The notes under the pieces: model-generated
Seen by the model: the letters and a program-made list of their open reading frames with translations, nothing else
What the model was told of the DNA's origin: nothing
Database searches by the model: none
Part shown: one piece after another, positions 18,770 to 28,457 of the stretch
Position numbering within the stretch: the first letter of the stretch is position 1
Layout of the letters: every line of letters starts with the position of its first letter
Assembly: GCF_900079775.1 (NCBI RefSeq)
Contig: NZ_LT556036.1
Coordinates: forward strand, 1-64,000
Length of the DNA stretch: 64,000 nt
Origin: Leyella lascolaii
GTDB lineage: Bacteria > Bacteroidota > Bacteroidia > Bacteroidales > Bacteroidaceae
Direction: 5' to 3'
Program-made: the position numbers and the translations under genes

Positions 18770-20032
18770 TCACTCTGCCCGCAACGCCTCTATGGGTCTG
18801 ATGTGCGCCGCGCGGCGTGCCGGGACGAATCCGGCGACCGTTCCCGCCACTATCATCACGAGCGTTGCCTGTATGCATACGTCCAGTCCCACGGTGGGGT
18901 CGACGAACATCGCCGCCTGGAACAGTCCTGTGTCCACCTGCCGGTTGCCGATGGTGGCGTCCATATACATGTTCGCGGCTATGCCGAGAACCATTCCGAT
19001 GTATCCGAAGAAGGTTGTTATGATGATGCTTTCTGTTATGATCAGCCGCAGAATGGACCACGGGCTCGCTCCTATCGCCTTGCGTATGCCGAACTCGTGT
19101 GTGCGCTCCTTCACTGTTATGAGCATGATGTTGGACACTCCCACGACGCCCGACAGCAGGGTGAAGAGCCCTATTATCCATAGCGCGGTGCGTATGATGT
19201 CGGTTCCCTGGTTCATCTGCATGTTCTGCGTGAACCTGTTCCACAGCCAGACAGCCTCCTCGTCGTCGGGCGCGGCACGGTGGTTGCGGTTTATTCCTGC
19301 GCGGTATGCGCTCTCAAACTTCTCGTTTTCATCCATCGTATTGAGACCGGTGAAGGTGAAGAATATCCTGTCCGCCTTGTCGCCCCGGCTGTAAATGGCA
19401 CGCAGGGTGGTGAATGCCGTGTAGGCGTCGGTGTTCATCCGGCTGTTGTCATCCTTGTATATGCCAGCCACTCTGAATGCGAGTCCGCCCACGTCCACGG
19501 TCTTTCCGACGAGCGACTGTATGTCGTGCGGCGCGAGTTCCTTTGCCTGTCCCTCGCTCAGGACTATCGTCTTGCGCTGCTCTCGTATGTCGGTCATGTT
19601 GACGAACCGTCCGTAGAGCATGCTTATCTTGTTGATGTCAGCCTTGTTGGGATAAGTCCCGCATAGGCTGTTGCCGCTCACGTATTCGTCGCCGAAGGCT
19701 ATCCTGACCCCCGACTGCGATATTTCGGCACCTGTCGTCTCTACGTTTCCGGTGAAGTTATTGCCGGTAGCCGTGATGTCGTTGTCGTTGAGTTCTATGC
19801 GCCTTCCTTCTTTCAGACCGTCGTAAGGCTTCGATGTGTATCCGCCGAACACCATCATCGAGTTGTCCAGAAACTGTCCGGAGTTCTGCATGATGGCGTT
19901 AAGCAGTCCGTTTCCGGCTCCGAGGAGGAATATGATGATGAATATTCCCCATGCCACGGAAAAGCCTGTAAGAGCCGTGCGCAGTTTGTTGCGCCCTGCC
20001 GTGGTCAGTATTTCTGCTATCATGTCACGCAT
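18770..20032 (-). CDS. MacB/FtsX-type ABC transporter permease (first)
   Basis: 420 residues, a paralogue of the next gene in the cluster with the same plan: helix near the N-terminus (ALTGFSVAWGIFIIIFLLGAG), periplasmic domain with IRTALWIIGLFTLLSGVVGVSNIMLI at the start of the C-terminal helical part, coupling segment VKERTHEFGIRKAIGASP, and C-terminal ARRAAHIRPIEALRAE. The start is 10 nt from the ATPase stop, so translation is probably coupled. Two different permeases with one ATPase suggest a heteromeric complex. Substrate unknown; related systems export peptides, lipoproteins or drugs. Confidence 0.93.
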   Translation of the reverse strand: MRDMIAEILTTAGRNKLRTALTGFSVAWGIFIIIFLLGAGNGLLNAIMQNSGQFLDNSMMVFGGYTSKPYDGLKEGRRIELNDNDITATGNNFTGNVETTGAEISQSGVRIAFGDEYVSGNSLCGTYPNKADINKISMLYGRFVNMTDIREQRKTIVLSEGQAKELAPHDIQSLVGKTVDVGGLAFRVAGIYKDDNSRMNTDAYTAFTTLRAIYSRGDKADRIFFTFTGLNTMDENEKFESAYRAGINRNHRAAPDDEEAVWLWNRFTQNMQMNQGTDIIRTALWIIGLFTLLSGVVGVSNIMLITVKERTHEFGIRKAIGASPWSILRLIITESIIITTFFGYIGMVLGIAANMYMDATIGNRQVDTGLFQAAMFVDPTVGLDVCIQATLVMIVAGTVAGFVPARRAAHIRPIEALRAE

Positions 20033-20042
20033 GGTCGTGCTG

Positions 20043-20768
20043 TCATTTCATTAGTCCTGACGTGCCGAAGGGGCTCGCGTTGTGGTCGATATTGTCCTCA
20101 ATGTTGCCTATCAGTCCGTCCTTGATGTGTATTATCTTGTTTGTCTCGTTTGCCACACCGCTCTCGTGTGTCACCACGACGATGGTGATGTGCTCCTCTT
20201 CGTTGAGTTTCTTGAGCAGTTCCATCACCTCCACGCTTGTCCGTGAGTCGAGTGCGCCGGTGGGTTCGTCGGCAAGTATTATCTGCGGACGTGTTATCAG
20301 CGCGCGCGCTATTGCCACACGCTGCTTCTGTCCTCCCGAGAGTTCGTTTGGATAATGCCCTGCCCACTGTGCCAGACCGAGTCTTTCGAGGTATTCCATA
20401 GCCATGGCATGACGCTTCCTGCGGCTCACACCCTGATAGAAAAGGGGCAGCTCGACGTTCTCCACCGCCGATTTGAACGCTATGAGATTGAAAGACTGGA
20501 AGATGAAACCTATCATCCTGTTGCGGTACTCGGCTGCGCGCTTCTCCGAGAGGTCTTTTATAAGAGTGCCGCCAAGAAGATATTCGCCCGAGTCGTAGTT
20601 GTCGAGGATGCCGAGAATGTTGAGCAGTGTGGACTTGCCCGAGCCCGACGCGCCCATGATGGAGACGAACTCGCCCTCCCCGATGTCGAGGTTTATGCCC
20701 TTGAGCACGTGGAGCGGCTGCGCGCCGTGGTAGGTCTTGTTGATGTCTTTTAGAGTTATGATTGACAT
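20043..20768 (-). CDS. ABC transporter ATP-binding protein (MacB/LolD family)
   Basis: 241 residues, a stand-alone nucleotide-binding domain. Walker A GASGSGKST at residues 39-47, Q-loop in FIFQSFNLI, signature LSGGQKQRVAIARAL, Walker B IILADEPTGALD, and H-loop in VVVTHESGVA. It powers the two permeases encoded immediately downstream. The LolD/MacB subfamily is recognisable from the NRMIGFIFQSFNLI and TGALDSRTS segments. Its start is 80 nt after the stop of the upstream ABC exporter gene on the same strand, so it may belong to the same transcript or have its own promoter in that gap. Confidence 0.95.
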   Translation of the reverse strand: MSIITLKDINKTYHGAQPLHVLKGINLDIGEGEFVSIMGASGSGKSTLLNILGILDNYDSGEYLLGGTLIKDLSEKRAAEYRNRMIGFIFQSFNLIAFKSAVENVELPLFYQGVSRRKRHAMAMEYLERLGLAQWAGHYPNELSGGQKQRVAIARALITRPQIILADEPTGALDSRTSVEVMELLKKLNEEEHITIVVVTHESGVANETNKIIHIKDGLIGNIEDNIDHNASPFGTSGLMK

Positions 20769-20848
20769 TTCTTGGATGTTTATATGTTAGACTGCATTCG
20801 TGCCGTCATGGTTGCAGTGTGTGGTGGAAGAGCCTTGCCAGCCGTATG

Positions 20849-22528
20849 TCATGTCCGTTCGATGCGTTCCACCCTCAGGGTACGGTCGCAGTAGTTTATG
20901 ACAGCGGGACGGTGGGTTATGAATATGATGGTTTTAGAGCGGTCGCTCATGATGTTCTGCAGCAACCGGCACTCCGTATCGTTGTCGAGAGCCGACGTCG
21001 CCTCGTCGAAGAGCATCACCGGACGGTCGCGCAGCAGCGCACGTGCGATGGATATGCGTTGCGCCTGTCCCTCGCTCAGTCCGCCTCCCTGCTCGGTGCA
21101 GACGGTGTCGAGCCCGTCGGGAAGGTCGCTCACGAACTCCGCGCAACTCTTTCTCAGAGCCTCCCTCATCTCCTCGTCGGTGGCGTCAGCCTTTCCCATC
21201 AGCAGGTTGTCGCGTATGGTTCCGCTCATGAGGGTGTTGCCCTGCGGCACGTATACCATGTTGCACCGCATGAGCGGCGAGAGGATGTGGGATGATGAAG
21301 AGTCGTATATCTCTGCCGTTCCCTGCTGTGGATGGAGCAGCGCGAGGATTATCCTGATGAGCGTTGTCTTGCCTGCGCCTGTCTCACCGAGTATAGCCGT
21401 GCATGAGCCTGGCTCGAAGTCGTGGCTCAGGTGTTCTATAACGTTGCGCGAGCCACCGTCATACAGATAGGTGATGTCGTTGAGACGTATGCCGCACGGA
21501 CCGTCCATCCTGACGGGCTCGCCCTGCTCCTCGAGCGGATTCTCCTCGAGTTCCATAAGTCTTTCGGCGGCAGTGAGCACGCTGACGAACGCAGGTACCA
21601 GTCTGGTGAGGCTGCGGGCGGGAGTCTGTATCTTGTTGACGAGTTGCAGGAACGCCGTCATTCCTCCGAAGGTGAGCGTCTGTTGCGACATGCGCAGAGC
21701 CGCCCATAGGAAGGCGATGAGGTATCCTGCGGCGAAGCCGGTGTTGAGCACGAGGTTTGAGATGACCGAGCACGAGGTGCGCCTCACCACGTTCTGCCTC
21801 AGCTCGCTCTGTGTCTGCTCCAGCTTGTCTATCATGTTGCGGTCGTTCTCGAGTGTCTTTATGAGCATGCGGTGCTGCACGGTGTCCTGCAGGACGCTCT
21901 GAACCTTGCTGTCGGAATCGCGCACGAAGCGTGTGAGACGGCGCATGTGGACCACATACACCTTGCTGCCGATGAGGAATACGGGTATGAGCACCACTAT
22001 GACAAGGGCGAGAACCTTGTCCATGAGGAACAGGCAGAAGAACGCGCTGACAAACATCACGATGACCGAGAGCGTGTTGGGGATGGTCTCCGTGAGGAAG
22101 TTGATGACGTTGTTCACGTCGAACTCCAGCCGGTTGAGCACGTCGCCGGAGTGGCGCATCTCCCGTCCGCGCCACTCGGAGCGCAGTATGCGGTCGAGCA
22201 TACGCTGCTGCATGCGGTTCTGCGCCTTTATTCCGAGAATGTTGCGCACCCACACCGACGCTATGTTCAGTGCGAAGTCGCACAGTATGAGTGCCGCCAT
22301 GATGCCCACGGCGAAGTATATGGAGCCTTTCGCCGAGCCCGACGCCACGTCGATGGCATGCTTCACCGCCCACACCTGCGAGAGGCTCGTGATGACCTGC
22401 GCTATGCCTGTGGCGGCGTTGAGCACCGCCTGCAGCCTGTTGCCTCGCCACTGTCCCCACAGCCATTTCATTATCCGCGCTGCGGTGTATTGCGTGTCCG
22501 GTATCTTGAGTATCTGTCTGATTTTCAT
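20849..22528 (-). CDS. ABC exporter with fused membrane and ATPase domains
   Basis: 559 residues from the ATG at 22528 (MKIRQILKIPDTQY); a longer in-frame start would read through an implausible basic leader. N-terminal half: six-helix type I exporter domain (LQAVLNAATGIAQVITSLSQVW; IYFAVGIMAALILCDFALNIA; LVLNTGFAAGYLIAFLWAAL). C-terminal half: ATPase with Walker A GETGAGKTT, signature LSEGQAQRISIARALL (LSEGQ in place of LSGGQ) and Walker B VMLFDEATSALD. It follows nadK by 68 nt on the same strand. Such half-transporters act as homodimers or with a partner and export lipids, peptides or drugs; the substrate cannot be assigned. Confidence 0.92.
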   Translation of the reverse strand: MKIRQILKIPDTQYTAARIMKWLWGQWRGNRLQAVLNAATGIAQVITSLSQVWAVKHAIDVASGSAKGSIYFAVGIMAALILCDFALNIASVWVRNILGIKAQNRMQQRMLDRILRSEWRGREMRHSGDVLNRLEFDVNNVINFLTETIPNTLSVIVMFVSAFFCLFLMDKVLALVIVVLIPVFLIGSKVYVVHMRRLTRFVRDSDSKVQSVLQDTVQHRMLIKTLENDRNMIDKLEQTQSELRQNVVRRTSCSVISNLVLNTGFAAGYLIAFLWAALRMSQQTLTFGGMTAFLQLVNKIQTPARSLTRLVPAFVSVLTAAERLMELEENPLEEQGEPVRMDGPCGIRLNDITYLYDGGSRNVIEHLSHDFEPGSCTAILGETGAGKTTLIRIILALLHPQQGTAEIYDSSSSHILSPLMRCNMVYVPQGNTLMSGTIRDNLLMGKADATDEEMREALRKSCAEFVSDLPDGLDTVCTEQGGGLSEGQAQRISIARALLRDRPVMLFDEATSALDNDTECRLLQNIMSDRSKTIIFITHRPAVINYCDRTLRVERIERT

Positions 22529-22596
22529 CTGGTGAGATTGTTTTCGCCTCCCGGTGTGCCGCTGCCGTGCCCGCCGTGGCGTGTTGCGGTGATGTG

Positions 22597-23487
22597 TCAG
22601 TCCTTCCGTTTGTCCGCGCCCCACATCATCTTCTCGCGCAGCGACGCGAAGTAGTTGTGCCCTGGACGCTTCACTATGTTAGTGACGAAGGGTGCCTTCT
22701 CTATTGTTATGGACGTGCCCTCGGTGAGGGTCTCGCTCCGTCCGTCGACGGCAAGCAGGAAGTTGTGCGAGCGCGACTCCACGCTCAGCGTCACGGTGCT
22801 GTCTCCGCTTATCACTATGGGGCGCACGTTGAGGCTGTGCGGAGCCACCGGCGTGAGGCACACCGTGTTGGTGCGCGGCACGATGATGGGTCCTCCGTTC
22901 GACAGCGAGTAGGCTGTCGAGCCGGTGGGGGTCGACACTATGAGTCCGTCCGCCTGATAGGTGACGAGCGGTTCGCCGTCTATGCACGTGCGTATGCTTA
23001 TCATCGACGCGTTGTCGCGCTTGAGTACGGCTATGTCGTTGAGCGCGAACGGCTCGTTGCGGAGCTGTCTCGTGCCCGTGCTTACCATGAGGGCGGTGTG
23101 GCTCTCGGTGGTGTACAGACCGTCGTAGATGGCATTCAGGGCCGTGCCGAACTCGTCGGGCATGACGTCGGCGAGGAATCCCAGCCTGCCGGTGTTGACG
23201 CCCAGGATGGGGATGTTCTTCATTCCTACCCTCACCGCCGTCTTCAGGAACGTGCCGTCGCCGCCCATAGATATGGCGAAGTCGGCTTCAAAGCGGTCGT
23301 CGTCGAACACCTCGGGCGATGCGGAGGGCATCTGTCCGTAGCGCATGAGGAAGTCGCAGAACGGGCGGTCGATGAGTATGCGCGCGCCGTGACGTTCCAG
23401 ATGCGAGATGACTTTGTGTATTGATGCCGACTTCTTGCTCTGAAAAGTGTTTCCGAATATAGCAAATCTTAGTTTATCTGACGCCAT
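22597..23487 (-). CDS. nadK: NAD kinase
   Basis: 296 residues from the ATG at 23487 (MASDKLRFAIFGNTFQ). It phosphorylates NAD to NADP. Family motifs: GGDGT in ISMGGDGTFLKTA with the catalytic Asp; NTGRLGFLAD; the NE/D-type motif in ALNDIAVLKRDNASMI; and ADGLIVSTPTGSTAYSLSNGGP. A further ATG at 23508 would add MFFKTTR, but a -7 promoter box overlaps it (23506-23513), so transcription should begin after it and the shorter form is chosen. It heads the minus-strand run leading into the ABC exporter. Confidence 0.96.
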   Translation of the reverse strand: MASDKLRFAIFGNTFQSKKSASIHKVISHLERHGARILIDRPFCDFLMRYGQMPSASPEVFDDDRFEADFAISMGGDGTFLKTAVRVGMKNIPILGVNTGRLGFLADVMPDEFGTALNAIYDGLYTTESHTALMVSTGTRQLRNEPFALNDIAVLKRDNASMISIRTCIDGEPLVTYQADGLIVSTPTGSTAYSLSNGGPIIVPRTNTVCLTPVAPHSLNVRPIVISGDSTVTLSVESRSHNFLLAVDGRSETLTEGTSITIEKAPFVTNIVKRPGHNYFASLREKMMWGADKRKD

Positions 23488-23505
23488 TCTTGTTGTTTTA
23501 AAAAA

Positions 23506-23513
23506 CAAATATA
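23506..23513 (-). promoter_or_regulatory. -7 promoter box for nadK
   Basis: TATATTTG on the minus strand, matching the Bacteroidetes TAnnTTTG element. The predicted start of transcription is near 23499, giving a leader of only about a dozen nucleotides before the ATG at 23487. Confidence 0.6.
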
Positions 23514-24099
23514 GTGGAAGACCGTTACTGCGTCAGAGAGGAACTTACATGTTTTCCCGTCTTTGGCAATGCCGTGCCGAATACTATATAGTGCAAATAT
23601 ACGCATAATTAGAATAACCTCCAAATATTTGCCGCTAAAGAATGGGCGCGCGCGGAGAGAAAATCCGGGGAAGGGGAGGGGCGGTGTGACGGTAATATAT
23701 TTTGACAAATGCGGTGCGGCTCACGCCCTCGTTCTGTGCGCGTAGGGCATGCCGGAGTGGCTTCTTCGGGGTGTCGGGGGAGCCGTCAGCGTGCCTTCCG
23801 GCTGCCATATGTGCCGTTCCGTGTGCCGATACGGGCTTTTCCGTGACGCGGAACGTGCTTTTCCGGAGCATGAAAAAGCCTCTCCTGCGGCGCGAAACGG
23901 TGTGTTCCGTACCGTATGAGAGGCTGTTCCGTATCCTTATATCCGCAAAGCGGCTGACTGTCAGAGAGTTGCTGGCGACGCCATTTTCTCCGTATTTGCG
24001 CCCGCCGTCCGTCCCGTCAGCGTGCAGGCTGCCTGTGAGGACGAATGACTGTAGTTTTTTTTGACAGACGCGCTGTGCTCTTCCGCCTGTTTCCGGGCA
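23514..24099. other. Intergenic region between nadK and upp
   Basis: About 590 nt with no credible gene. The middle is occupied by a 22-bp-period repeat array (23782-23935). TTTTCTCCGTATTTGC at 23984-23999 is the inverted counterpart of the AAATACGCG landmark seen beside other arrays. It is the region downstream of upp and upstream of nadK, both transcribed leftward. Confidence 0.65.
23782..23935 (-). repeat. 22-bp-period repeat array, locus C
   Basis: Seven consecutive 22-nt steps starting at 23782, 23804, 23826, 23848, 23870, 23892 and 23914. Unit cores such as GGGCTTTTCCGT, GTGCTTTTCCGG and GGCTGTTCCGT line up without indels. The flanking AAATACG landmark lies to the right on the opposite strand, so the element is inverted relative to loci A and E. 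Confidence 0.7.
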
Positions 24100-24759
24100 T
24101 CATATTTTCTCGCCGTAGCACAGGTCGCCCGCGTCGCCGAAGCCCGGTACGATGTATTTGTGCTCGTTAAGCCCCGGGTCGATTGCCGCGCACCATATCG
24201 TGGTGCGGTCGTCGGGGAACGTCTTCCTGATGTGGTCGATGCCCTCCGGCGCGGCTATCACGCATGCCACATGCACGTTCTTGGGCGTGCCTTTCGTGAG
24301 CAGAGCCTTGTAGGCAAGCTCCATCGAGCCTCCGGTGGCAAGCATCGGGTCGGCTATGATGAGCGTCTTGCCGTCTATGTCGGGCGTTGCGAGATACTCC
24401 ACGTGTATGCTCACGTCGGTGTGTGAGCGGTCGGTGTACTCCCGGTATGCGCTCACGAAGGCGTTGCCTGCATGGTCGAATATGTTGAGGAACCCGCTGT
24501 GGAACGGCAGTCCCGCCCTGAAGATGGTGGCAAGCACCACCTTGTCTGCCGGAACGCTTACCATTGCGGTGCCCAGCGGTGTGCGCACCTCGCGCTCCTC
24601 ATAGCTCAGCGTCTTGCTTATCTCGTATGCCTCGAGCTCGCCTATGCGCATGATGTTGTTTCGGAAAAGCAGCCGGTTGTGCTGGTAATCCTTGTCGCGC
24701 ATCTCGGACATATACTGGTTGATGATGGAGTTTGTCCGACTGAAGTCTGTTATTTTCAT
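24100..24759 (-). CDS. upp: Uracil phosphoribosyltransferase
   Basis: 219 residues. It salvages uracil with PRPP to give UMP. The PRPP-binding loop is IIADPMLATGGSM. The uracil-binding C-terminal segment is IVPGFGDAGDLCYGEK. Other family features are RTPLGTAM and ATIFRAGLPFHSGFLNIF. Length and architecture are normal, cytoplasmic. It is monocistronic by position: a -7 box sits upstream at 24891-24898 on the minus strand and a long repeat region lies downstream. The NCS2 permease at the right end of the window could supply its substrate, though the two are not adjacent. Confidence 0.97.
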   Translation of the reverse strand: MKITDFSRTNSIINQYMSEMRDKDYQHNRLLFRNNIMRIGELEAYEISKTLSYEEREVRTPLGTAMVSVPADKVVLATIFRAGLPFHSGFLNIFDHAGNAFVSAYREYTDRSHTDVSIHVEYLATPDIDGKTLIIADPMLATGGSMELAYKALLTKGTPKNVHVACVIAAPEGIDHIRKTFPDDRTTIWCAAIDPGLNEHKYIVPGFGDAGDLCYGEKI

Positions 24760-25120
24760 GATGTTTAAGTTTGTTTTTTATTGTCTGACGGCAGCGCGCA
24801 GCCTCCATCTTGCGGAGGATGAGGCGTATATGCGCCGCCTGTGGCTCCGTGTTGACAGGCAGATGATGCCGCACAGACGGTTCCGGCGTGCAAATTTAGG
24901 GAAAAACTTTTGTAGTTTGCCAACTCCAAATTGCAATTAAGACAATGCCGGTAAAATTTTTTTGTTCTTTAACATAAAAAGATTTATAGTGCCCTTTTTT
25001 GTGATAATTAAGTTTGTTGTTTTATTTCTTTTTTCATAACTTTGCCTCGGTTTTGCAAGAGCAAGGCTTTCTTGACAAGAACGGAACAGAAGATTTATTC
25101 ACATCTAAATATTTATTGAA
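24760..25120. promoter_or_regulatory. Divergent promoter region of upp and pckA
   Basis: No gene. Leftward for upp: -7 box TAAATTTG at 24891-24898 (minus), implying a leader of about 125 nt. Rightward for pckA: -33 TTTG at 25014-25017 and -7 TAACTTTG at 25037-25044 with 19 nt between them, the textbook Bacteroidetes spacing. Predicted transcription start is near 25051, about 70 nt before the ATG. Confidence 0.7.
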
Positions 25121-26734
25121 ATGGCAAAATTTGATAAGTCAGTTTTAGAGAAGTACGGAATCACAGGTACAACTGAGGTCCTCCACAACCCTTCTTACGA
25201 AGTTCTTTTCGAAGAGGAGACAAAAAGCGACCTCACAGGTTACGACAAGGGTCAGGTGACTGAGCTCGGAGCAGTAAACGTAATGACAGGTATCTACACG
25301 GGCCGTTCTCCTAAGGACAAGTTCATCGTTATGGATGAGAACTCCAAGGACACGGTTTGGTGGACATCAGACGAATATAAGAACGACAACAAGCCGGCTT
25401 CTCAGGAGGCATGGGCTGCCGTTAAGGAAATAGCAAAGAAAGAGCTTTCCAACAAGAAACTGTACGTAATAGACGGTTTCTGCGGTGCCAACAAGGACAC
25501 ACGCATGGCTGTACGCTTCATCATGGAGGTGGCATGGCAGGCTCACTTCGTGAAGAACATGTTCATCCGTCCGACAGAAGAGGAACTCGAGGAGTTCGAG
25601 CCGGACTTCATCGTATACAACGCTTCAAAGGCAAAGGTTGAGAACTGGAAAGAGCTCGGCTTCAACTCAGAGACAGCTGTTGTATTCAACGTGACATCAA
25701 AAGAGCAGGTTATCATCAACACATGGTACGGCGGTGAGATGAAGAAGGGTATGTTCTCAATGATGAACTACTTCCTGCCGCTGAAGGGCATCGCATCTAT
25801 GCACTGCTCTGCAAACTGCGACAAGAACGGTGAGAACACCGCCATCTTCTTCGGTCTGTCCGGTACGGGCAAGACAACTCTGTCTACCGACCCGAAGCGT
25901 CTGCTCATCGGTGACGACGAGCACGGCTGGGACGACAACGGAGTGTTCAACTTCGAGGGTGGCTGCTACGCTAAGGTAATCAACCTGGACAAGGAAAGCG
26001 AGCCGGACATCTACAACGCTATCCGTCGCGACGCACTCCTTGAGAACGTCACAGTGGACGCTAACGGCAAGATAGACTTCACAGACAAGAGCACCACAGA
26101 GAACACCCGCGTGTCTTATCCTATCTATCACATCGACAACATCGTGCGTCCTGTAAGCCACGCTCCGGCTGCAAAGCAGGTCATCTTCCTCTCTGCCGAC
26201 GCGTTCGGCGTGCTGCCTCCTGTATCAATACTTACTCCGGAGCAGACAAAGTACTACTTCCTGTCAGGCTTCACAGCAAAGCTCGCCGGTACAGAGCGCG
26301 GCATCACAGAGCCTACTCCTACATTCTCGGCTTGCTTCGGTCAGGCATTCCTCGAGCTGCATCCTACAAAGTATGCTGAGGAACTGGTTAAGAAGATGGA
26401 GAAGAGCGGTGCCAAGGCTTACCTCGTAAACACAGGATGGAACGGCACTGGCAAGCGTATCTCTATCAAGGATACACGTGGCATCATCGACGCAATCCTC
26501 AACGGCTCTATCAACACAGCACCTACGAAGACCATACCTATGTTCAACTTCGAGGTTCCGACAGAGCTCCCGGGCGTTGACCCGAAGATTCTCGACCCGC
26601 GCGACACATACGACTGCGCTTGCAAGTGGGAGGAGAAGGCAAAGGATCTGGCTGCACGCTTCATCAAGAACTTCGCCAAGTACGAAGGCAATGAGGCTGG
26701 CAAGGCTCTCGTAGCTGCAGGTCCGAAACTCTAA
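25121..26734 (+). CDS. pckA: Phosphoenolpyruvate carboxykinase (ATP)
   Basis: 537 residues, full length. It interconverts oxaloacetate and PEP with ATP/ADP; in Bacteroidales it commonly runs in the CO2-fixing direction in the succinate pathway. Motifs: kinase-1a P-loop [11 protein letters not shown] near residues 244-254; metal and substrate site [24 protein letters not shown]; substrate-binding [15 protein letters not shown]; and adenine-binding region [13 protein letters not shown]. Codon choice is visibly more biased (ACA, AAG, CTC) than that of its neighbours, consistent with a highly expressed gene. It has a consensus promoter upstream and an intrinsic terminator 25 nt past the stop. Confidence 0.98.
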   Translation: MAKFDKSVLEKYGITGTTEVLHNPSYEVLFEEETKSDLTGYDKGQVTELGAVNVMTGIYTGRSPKDKFIVMDENSKDTVWWTSDEYKNDNKPASQEAWAAVKEIAKKELSNKKLYVIDGFCGANKDTRMAVRFIMEVAWQAHFVKNMFIRPTEEELEEFEPDFIVYNASKAKVENWKELGFNSETAVVFNVTSKEQVIINTWYGGEMKKGMFSMMNYFLPLKGIASMHCSANCDKNGENTAIFFGLSGTGKTTLSTDPKRLLIGDDEHGWDDNGVFNFEGGCYAKVINLDKESEPDIYNAIRRDALLENVTVDANGKIDFTDKSTTENTRVSYPIYHIDNIVRPVSHAPAAKQVIFLSADAFGVLPPVSILTPEQTKYYFLSGFTAKLAGTERGITEPTPTFSACFGQAFLELHPTKYAEELVKKMEKSGAKAYLVNTGWNGTGKRISIKDTRGIIDAILNGSINTAPTKTIPMFNFEVPTELPGVDPKILDPRDTYDCACKWEEKAKDLAARFIKNFAKYEGNEAGKALVAAGPKL

Positions 26735-27032
26735 GAATTTTTCTTGAACACATAAACGGAGGCGGTTTCCACATCGGGAGCCGCCTTTTTCTTTTGTCGC
26801 ATGTGACGATGAACCACACCTTATTATATATTATATGCTTCCGGAACGCGCTTTGACGCCACGCTTCCGCCAAATGCTAAAAAAATCACAGGGGCACAGG
26901 CTAATCACTAAACAAACTTAAAAAACATGGCTTTAACAGCTAAATAACACAATAAAGCATTAAAAATAGGTTCTATTTGCAGAATTCTGATTAAATTTGC
27001 AGCTAAAAATTAAAAGTAGTTCGAGTGTAAAA
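26735..27032 (+). promoter_or_regulatory. Intergenic region with promoter of the DUF6242 lipoprotein
   Basis: After the pckA terminator there is an AT-rich CCACACCTTATTATATA motif (26815-26832) that recurs elsewhere in the window. A -7 box TAAATTTG at 26992-26999 lies about 34 nt before the ATG at 27033. The -33 element is not clear. Nothing coding seen. Confidence 0.55.
26758..26795 (+). terminator. Intrinsic terminator of pckA
   Basis: GGAGGCGG and CCGCCTTTTTC frame a short loop: stem GGCGG(TTTCC)/(GGGAG)CCGCC followed by TTTTTCTTTT at 26785-26795. It sits directly after the pckA stop. Confidence 0.85.
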
Positions 27033-28451
27033 ATGAAAATAAAACTGATACCTTTGATGGTTGTTGTCTGCGGAATACTGTCGCTGGCATCATGTCTTAA
27101 CGACGACAACGACTTCGTCTATTCGGACGATACCGCGATAACATCGTTCACATTGGGAAAACTCAATCAGGTTTTTCACACCAAATCATCGCAAGGGAAA
27201 GACAGTACATACAGGAAATCCGTGGATTACAGCGGTCACAAATTCTATATAGATCAGGTCAAATGTGAGATATACAATCCCGATTCTCTGCCTTTGGGCG
27301 TCGACGCAAAGAAGGTGTTGTGCTCCATAGGCTCAAAGAAAGCGGGATATGTGGGAATAAAGAGCATGACAAGCGACTCGCTGAAATACTTCAACAGCAC
27401 CGACTCTACTGACTTCTCAGTGCCGCGCGACTTCTACGTATACAGCAATTCGGGAGTCGCATACAGGAAATACACGGTGAGAGTGAACGTGCATAAGGAG
27501 AACGCGGAGGACTTCGTGTGGAAGAAGATGACCACCGACAATGCCCTTGCCGGACTCGTAGGCATGAGGGCTGTGGCTCTGGACGGACGGCTGTTGGTGC
27601 TTGGCAGCAATGGCAGCAACACTCTCGTATATGCCTCGGAAGACGGCGCGGCATGGACAGACATCACGTCAAAAATAGGCGCGGAGCTGTCTGCTGACGC
27701 TTACAGGAGCGTTGTGACAAGCAACGGATGCGCGTATGTCTATGACAACGGAGCGTTGTTCAAGACCTCAGACGGCAATGCCTGGGTTGTTGCGGCACGC
27801 ACTCAGCTCAGACAACTGGTAGCGGCAAGCAGCTTCAGACTGTATGCCTACGACACGGACGGATGTCTCGTGGAGTCGGAGGACGACGGTGCCACATGGA
27901 CACTTGCCCTGACTGACGCCACCGGTGACCTCCTTCCTGATACGGACATTACCTATGTGTGCTCGCCGATGCCCACAAACAAGTCTACTGACAGGGTGGT
28001 TCTTGTGGGCAACCGCAGCGTTGCGGAGCACCCGGACGACACGGTTTCCATGGTATGGGGTAAGGTTGACGAGGGCGCGGACTACAGCGAGAACCAGCCG
28101 TGGACATACTATGACGTCTCTTCAGACAACAAGTACAAGGCTCCGCGCCTTAATAACATACAGACAGTGGGCTATGACAACTGCATACTTGCAGTGGGCG
28201 GAGAAAGCCTCGGAGGCGCGCAGCACAGTGCGTTCGACCAGTTCTACCGCAGCGCGGACGGCGGCATAACGTGGCGCAAGGACTCCGTGGTGACTGTTCC
28301 GGGCGGAATAAAGGTGTCACCCGGCTCTTTTGCCATCACCGTAGATAAGAACAGCTACATCTGGCTGGTCTGCGGAGGAAGCGGACAGGTGTGGCGCGGA
28401 CGCACCAACAGACTCGGGTGGATAAAGGAAGAGAACATGTTCATCGAATGA
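27033..28451 (+). CDS. DUF6242-like outer-membrane or periplasmic lipoprotein
   Basis: 472 residues from the ATG at 27033. A lipoprotein signal ends in LSLASC (lipid-modified Cys about residue 21), followed by LNDDND with acidic residues as often seen in surface-exported Bacteroidetes lipoproteins. An N-terminal beta-sandwich of ~130 residues is followed by a seven-bladed-propeller-like region with sialidase/BNR-type repeats (YASEDGAAW, FKTSDGNAW, VESEDDGATW, RSADGGITW). I recognise it as DUF6242 type; its function is unknown. It is the first gene of the envelope cluster, 6 nt before the DUF6089 gene. Propeller domains often bind glycans or proteins, but no specific role is shown here. Confidence 0.8.
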   Translation: MKIKLIPLMVVVCGILSLASCLNDDNDFVYSDDTAITSFTLGKLNQVFHTKSSQGKDSTYRKSVDYSGHKFYIDQVKCEIYNPDSLPLGVDAKKVLCSIGSKKAGYVGIKSMTSDSLKYFNSTDSTDFSVPRDFYVYSNSGVAYRKYTVRVNVHKENAEDFVWKKMTTDNALAGLVGMRAVALDGRLLVLGSNGSNTLVYASEDGAAWTDITSKIGAELSADAYRSVVTSNGCAYVYDNGALFKTSDGNAWVVAARTQLRQLVAASSFRLYAYDTDGCLVESEDDGATWTLALTDATGDLLPDTDITYVCSPMPTNKSTDRVVLVGNRSVAEHPDDTVSMVWGKVDEGADYSENQPWTYYDVSSDNKYKAPRLNNIQTVGYDNCILAVGGESLGGAQHSAFDQFYRSADGGITWRKDSVVTVPGGIKVSPGSFAITVDKNSYIWLVCGGSGQVWRGRTNRLGWIKEENMFIE

Positions 28452-28457
28452 TATGAA

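Noticed and set aside
20043..22528. A single MacB-like fusion across the ATPase and exporter genes
   Set aside because: Each has its own complete Walker A, signature and Walker B and they are separated by an 80-nt gap with stop codons.
24760..25120. Riboswitch before pckA or upp
   Set aside because: I see ordinary promoter boxes but no conserved aptamer core or expression-platform hairpin.
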